Assembly (NCBI GenBank): GCA_024275615.1
Contig: JAJRYU010000417.1
Span: 1-26,298, forward strand
Length of the DNA: 26,298 nucleotides
Direction: 5' to 3'
From: Planctomycetota bacterium
Lineage (GTDB): Bacteria > Planctomycetota > GCA-002687715 > DRQF01
Shown: piece by piece, positions 23,201-26,298 of the stretch
Position numbering within the stretch: position 1 is the stretch's first letter
Layout: each line of letters begins with the position of its first letter
Position numbers and translations under genes: made by a program
The notes under the pieces: model-generated
Seen by the model: only the letters and a program-made list of their open reading frames with translations
Told to the model about the DNA's origin: nothing
Database searches by the model: none

Positions 23201-23481
23201 ACGACGAAGTATCTCCACGGTTTACCACTGTTGTTCAACGCCTTCTGGATTCGTGGCACGTGGGCCTATTTCCACCGCGGCTTGAAGACGGAGCTGGCGA
23301 CGCCAATAAGGCCTGTGAGTATTGCGACTTGAAGGCAGCCTGCTTGCACGGTGACAGCGGCGCTAGACAAAGATTGAGTTTCCTGGCGGCATCTCGCAAG
23401 GAAGTGGAAGCGACAGACCTTTTGGCCAACATCTGGTTTCTCAGTGAATACGTGAACAGCAAAGTCGGAGATCCGTCATGA
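20296..23481 (+). CDS. addB: AddB-like subunit of a helicase-nuclease (double-strand break repair)
   Basis: A 1061-residue DNA-recombination protein. It has the AddB pattern: an N-terminal superfamily-1-like domain whose Walker A is degenerate (GRGPRATMSS in place of G-x-x-G-x-G-K-T), a long middle, and a C-terminal PD-(D/E)XK nuclease. The nuclease shows a histidine in NTIHIGLEIL, D892 in FRADRID, and D905-Y906-K907 in TDYKTGG, plus GELLQAAAYA. Cysteines C757 (ARCPWQAF) and C1007, C1010, C1016 (CEYCDLKAAC) match the C...CX2CX5C iron-sulfur staple of AddB. ATG 20296 has GGAGG six bases upstream. Its TGA overlaps the addA ATG, coupling the subunits. AddB cuts one strand and recognises Chi-like sites in the complex. 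A RecB-family or RexB relative would look similar, but the Fe-S motif favours AddB. Confidence 0.88.
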   Translation: MIHIGRGPRATMSSFLDDLMRTMEDRQAPDLAHPILVVVPSAALKRHLTVKILQRFGGAVLGLEILEPFQVASSILSAAGQQPPAMDPGLLSIIVRREAAKRPTLNSLLSEFDDGHALCTSSVRDLLSAGLAAENSESCRQALSQDLDEELVARGKELIDLTLSVFDQLATMGIERTSHMYRRATSALQANPNAVLRSSQVFVFGFGDAPGQTTKFLRSLIDSMQGTLHLDLPPDITDPTQESPGAPFARAFAKHLGFDQTDLDAVTATRTLPGRWQGVSSVGTNAEVKEVAYLVASLIDAGTQPQEIGIVVRDMESYLPELRTQFEDMGIPFKGDALTAGFHPYRTSVMAIVEFLRTGVDLPLDHFMALVGPRLAALESPVNLSCVDLMLRETNLQTVKDLLTRDSANPQAPTSSPNLPFTVGLDKKDSCWRRRKIASPRESFGLLVSTARTLISWFDKQEPRSVEVWVKGLRELLFDSLGWRHAQTLAPFEEKISKLGESFENLDLPVNLAEFKHIFESMTEGLLEVPVGTTGNGVAILTLEKARSLTFSSVFVLGTNRGNYPRLGREDPVLCDDIRSRLSQTLPQLGSHRSRVNEENYLFAQLLESATDITLSWQRADCNGKVSARSPFIDRLELEKGRFRSEDVPRDFNDRIDRDQELGRPISIMDASVWAGLNGNRDLQERTKARLLKEVTHLDPRLAAQGLNDVVIELDPNLSDQKESKRLNDMSPWFGNVGQDSRSTLTYVTTLEKTARCPWQAFISRILGLELPPDPWNQLADLNPLIIGNTIHIGLEILTAPDSDAACGNRPSPEDIEKSAHKAARRVLDNQDIDLQGLAHVLAEISIPFMTRAFDLDWQDGCAPRVEETEGEGAVNIETQDGTWVSVHFRADRIDSADDQKILTDYKTGGSFSTAKRQDTRRKHLLNKIAAGELLQAAAYAISTEGTGRYVYLRPDLPDDRAIATVQNDDEVSPRFTTVVQRLLDSWHVGLFPPRLEDGAGDANKACEYCDLKAACLHGDSGARQRLSFLAASRKEVEATDLLANIWFLSEYVNSKVGDPS

Positions 23482-26102
23482 ACTCAAATGACCTTGAACT
23501 CCGCCAAGCAGACGAAGCAGCCCGCAAGATCGCCCGCAGCGAATTTCGCCACCCCGTCGTTCTGGAAGCTGGGGCTGGCACTGGCAAGACAGCGACATTG
23601 GTAGCAAGAATATTGGTTTGGGCATTAGGACCTGGGTGGCTGGCGAAAAGTGACGAGCATGCTGATCTAGACCAAGAGCAAACTGCAGCCAAGGTCTTGG
23701 ATGGCATTGTTGCCATTACTTTCACCGACAAGGCGTCTGTCGAAATGAGCCAACGTTTGGCAAGAGCGACGATGCAGATCATCAAGAGTGAGACCGTGAT
23801 CGGCATCGATAGCGAAGATCTCCCGGATCCGGCCCGAGCACAGAGCCGAGCAAGAGCGATCTTGGCGCAAATGGACCGAATCCACATCGAAACGATTCAT
23901 GCATTCTGCCGTCGCACTCTATCGGAGAATGCGCTAGCAGCGGGTATCTACCCGGCATTCAGATTGGACGCCGACCAGACCCTTGTGGCCAATGTTGTTC
24001 GCGATGTCTTGTCCAAGTGGACGAAAGAAAACTTGGGCGCAACGCTCAATCAAGACGCCGCGACTTTGGTCAAGGCAGGCATCGGTCCCACTGCGATTGA
24101 AGAAATCGCAACACTCCTCGTCAACGCATGCGTGCCTCTCAGAGTCCTGGAATCCGACCCCTATCCAGACTCTGTGTGCCAGAAGACCGCTCAATCGCTG
24201 CAAACCGCAATTCAACAGCTAGTCGACTTCGCCAAACCTGCCCTGTGTGCAGGCGAGAAGAAAAGCCTCGACAAGGCAAAAGACTGCTTAGAGAGTTTGG
24301 AAGCGATAAGTGGGCGCCTTGGGTCGGTAGGAAACGTCGACGATCTCATGGCCATCTTAGTTGACATCGACTTGACGGGTACTCATGGACGCATGGCACA
24401 GTGGGCCAAGAAAGGAGGTAATGTTGGTGAATCAAAGGCGCTTTTGGCCGCTGGCTGTGACACAGATCAATTCCAATCCTTGGCTCGGTCATTGGAACCT
24501 CGGTTGCGCGCGACGGACTCTTGGAATCCCGAGATCTTGAGGGCGTCTTTTCCGATACTCGCCACAGTCATTCGTGAGGTACATCAAGATCTCAAGAGAC
24601 GTGGAATCTTGACCTTCAACGATTTATTGCGCAAGTGCCGCGATCTCTTGCAAGAGAATCCGGACGTCGTAAGCAAGTTGAGAAGGAGTATCGATCAACT
24701 CTTGGTCGACGAAGTTCAGGACACAGATCCTCTGCAATATGACATCGTTCGCAGCTTGGCGTTTGGAGATGCCCCTCGTCCCAATTTGTTTGTCGTCGGA
24801 GATCCGAAACAGACGATCTATGGCTTTCGAAGAGCAGACCTGGGGGCTTATGCAGATTTCATCCAGGAGATCAAAGAGGACTGTGGCGAAGTCCACGCTT
24901 TGAGTGTCAACTTTCGCTCGACACCAGCTATTCTTAAGGAAGTCGAACGCATCGTTGCGCCGGTCATGCAAGAGGCACAAGGCTTGCAACCTCGCTTCGA
25001 GCGTCTTTTGTGTTCACAGCACAAGCAGAACGAAAAATACGACGACGGACACGATGGACGATCTGTCGAATACTGGAATTCGTGGGCGCGAGTTGCGCCG
25101 AGCGTACGCGAGCAAAACAACCTTGGTCCCAAGACCAAAGCTGGGCGGGCCCGAGAAATCGAAGGAGCCGCCATCGCCAAGGAGATCCAGGCACTCCACG
25201 AGAAAGGAAACTACCCTTATTCTTCTTTCGCCATCTTGATGAAAGCCACAACGCAGCAAGAAGTCTACCTTTCCGCCTTGAGGAATTTGGGGATCCCCTA
25301 CTTGGTCGAAAAAGATAAGCAGTTCTTCAAGCGGCGTGAGGTCATTGATGCCACGAGCGCGCTGACGACGATTCTCGATCCCCTCGACCAAGTGGCACTT
25401 GTGGGCTGGCTCCGCTCCAGCACGGTTGGTCTACCAGATGCGGCTCTACTGCCACTTTGGAGCCGCTTTTTTCCAGGAAAAGTGTCTTTGCTCAGTCACC
25501 CCAGCGACACCGTCTTGGCCGAACTTGAGACCATCATCGATGAAGCATCCCAAGAGAAGATTGACAATGCAAAAGAAGTGGAGCGCCTGCCTCTTTGGCC
25601 CACTCTTCTCAAGAAGGCTGTCCACGATCTGGCAGTGCTCCGATCCAGCTATCATCATGACAGCGTCGACTTGTTCATTCACAAACTCAGGCGCTACTTC
25701 CCCATTGCAGTCCAAGAGAGTGCTCGTTTCTTGGGGTCCCATCGCCTTGCCAATCTCAATCGATTCTATGACCAATGCTTAGAGATTCTCAGTCGCCCAG
25801 AACTGAGTCGAGGTCGGGCACTGAGATTGTTGAGAGCAGGTGTCACGGATGCCCAAGACATGGAAGAAGCCAGCCCCGGGGACGAAACCTCAGATGCCGT
25901 CCGTGTCATGAGCATCCACAAAGCGAAGGGCCTGGACTTCAAGCAGGTCTTTTTTGTTGCACTCCATCAGGGCCCAGGAGGAGGCATGAATCGCGATGCC
26001 ATTTTGCAAAAAGGCGATCGCTGGGAATTCAACATCTGGGGAGCCACAACCCCCCACTTTGGCGAATTTTTCGAACACAACAAGAAAGTAGCAGCAGCCT
26101 AG
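23478..26102 (+). CDS. addA: AddA-like UvrD-family helicase, interrupted by an in-frame TAG
   Basis: The first 874 residues of an AddA helicase subunit. Motifs in order: Walker A GAGTGKT (32-38), Ia ITFTDKAS, IHAFCRRTL, II LLVDEVQDTD with D411-E412, III VGDPKQTIYGFRRAD, IV LSVNFRST, V MSIHKAKGLDF (811-821). An amber codon stands at 26100-26102 (codon 875). The same frame then continues without a stop into motif VI (see next feature). Normal AddA proteins are about 1,100-1,250 residues and end with a RecB-type nuclease domain, so ending here would remove motif VI and the nuclease. The ATG overlaps the addB stop in ATGA. Either the gene is broken, or the base is a sequence error, or the codon is read through. 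TAG ends several other genes here, so genome-wide recoding is unlikely. Confidence 0.85.
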   Translation: MNSNDLELRQADEAARKIARSEFRHPVVLEAGAGTGKTATLVARILVWALGPGWLAKSDEHADLDQEQTAAKVLDGIVAITFTDKASVEMSQRLARATMQIIKSETVIGIDSEDLPDPARAQSRARAILAQMDRIHIETIHAFCRRTLSENALAAGIYPAFRLDADQTLVANVVRDVLSKWTKENLGATLNQDAATLVKAGIGPTAIEEIATLLVNACVPLRVLESDPYPDSVCQKTAQSLQTAIQQLVDFAKPALCAGEKKSLDKAKDCLESLEAISGRLGSVGNVDDLMAILVDIDLTGTHGRMAQWAKKGGNVGESKALLAAGCDTDQFQSLARSLEPRLRATDSWNPEILRASFPILATVIREVHQDLKRRGILTFNDLLRKCRDLLQENPDVVSKLRRSIDQLLVDEVQDTDPLQYDIVRSLAFGDAPRPNLFVVGDPKQTIYGFRRADLGAYADFIQEIKEDCGEVHALSVNFRSTPAILKEVERIVAPVMQEAQGLQPRFERLLCSQHKQNEKYDDGHDGRSVEYWNSWARVAPSVREQNNLGPKTKAGRAREIEGAAIAKEIQALHEKGNYPYSSFAILMKATTQQEVYLSALRNLGIPYLVEKDKQFFKRREVIDATSALTTILDPLDQVALVGWLRSSTVGLPDAALLPLWSRFFPGKVSLLSHPSDTVLAELETIIDEASQEKIDNAKEVERLPLWPTLLKKAVHDLAVLRSSYHHDSVDLFIHKLRRYFPIAVQESARFLGSHRLANLNRFYDQCLEILSRPELSRGRALRLLRAGVTDAQDMEEASPGDETSDAVRVMSIHKAKGLDFKQVFFVALHQGPGGGMNRDAILQKGDRWEFNIWGATTPHFGEFFEHNKKVAAA

Positions 26103-26298
26103 GCCGTGAGGACCACCTATGTTGCCGTCACCCGAGCTGCAGAGCGTCTGATACTGTGCGGGTGCTGGCCCGCCGACGACAAAGAAGCCAAAGGCTTAGA
26201 TGACTGCCGTACGCCCATCGACCTTCTTGTTCATCGCAAATCCGCGTTGAGGGGTTGGCAGGAACTCGCCGATCGTTCCGAACAAGCCGAAGCCGCGA
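26103..26298 (+). pseudogene. addA: addA continuation after the amber codon, truncated by the window end
   Basis: The addA frame stays open from 26103 to the window end. It begins AVRTTYVAVTRAAERLILCG, which is helicase motif VI (family pattern LLYVAVTRA(K/R)xRL) with its arginine finger, starting near codon 881 in addA numbering. It continues with CWPADDKEAKGL, compatible with the segment that leads toward the nuclease domain, which lies outside the window. No start codon or ribosome site is evident, so it is not a separate gene. The nearby helicase consensus suggests a glutamate or glutamine codon (GAG or CAG) stood where TAG is now. Confidence 0.75.

Noticed and set aside
26100..26102. TAG in addA as a pyrrolysine codon or genome-wide recoded stop
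   Set aside because: TAG is the normal stop of other genes here (for example 10571-10573, 11453-11455, 12001-12003), and an AddA helicase has no reason to hold pyrrolysine.

Overview
The window reads as chromosomal DNA from a Gram-negative-type bacterium, most likely a member of the Planctomycetota. Two secreted proteins point there: an FG-GAP protein with a C-terminal module (ending in TLQGLVEIAPGVVEVTNAV) that I associate with that phylum, and a partner carrying the VDFTVFENGFEF motif. The clusters of ECF sigma factor, NtrC regulator and globin-coupled kinase, and the AddAB-type recombination genes, fit but do not prove this. I see no rRNA, tRNA, insertion sequence, CRISPR array or phage gene.

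Layout. (1) 1-1141: the C-terminal end of a 2-oxoacid dehydrogenase E1-beta-like protein, then panB (pantothenate synthesis) ending in a hairpin. (2) 1154-3995, minus: the two secreted proteins. (3) 3996-4515: a gene-free stretch. (4) 4516-6592: a tightly coupled trio of ECF sigma factor, one-TM putative anti-sigma protein and exported secretin-N-domain-like protein, ending in a strong composite terminator. (5) 6663-15071: a signalling and stress island. On the minus strand lie a receiver-histidine kinase and a globin-coupled histidine kinase. Divergent from them lies an operon of an NtrC-type sigma-54 activator, a hemerythrin, a CBS pair and a second hemerythrin. Then come a minus-strand glutamate-cysteine ligase/CBS fusion and a divergent tandem universal stress protein. 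Good -24/-12 sigma-54 promoter candidates sit before the NtrC gene and before the stress protein. (6) 15078-17711, minus: an SGNH-hydrolase-like protein and an MBOAT O-acyltransferase, a probable exopolysaccharide O-acetylation pair. The MBOAT gene appears to start with AUU. (7) 17816-20260, minus: a coupled ABC-2 exporter operon (four-TM protein, permease, ATPase). (8) 20296-26298: addB and addA, overlapping by ATGA. addA is interrupted by an in-frame amber codon between helicase motifs V and VI and runs off the window.

How it works together (inference). The most interesting unit is region 5. A heme-globin kinase senses O2 or a related gas. It and its coupled receiver-kinase would control an NtrC-type activator, which with sigma-54 would drive its own operon of diiron O2-binding hemerythrins and an adenylate-sensing CBS protein, plus a universal stress protein. 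A thiol-ligase/CBS fusion lies between them. I know of no described system with exactly this composition.

Limits: everything was read by eye. Family calls rest on remembered motifs, and promoters, hairpins and start choices are predictions.
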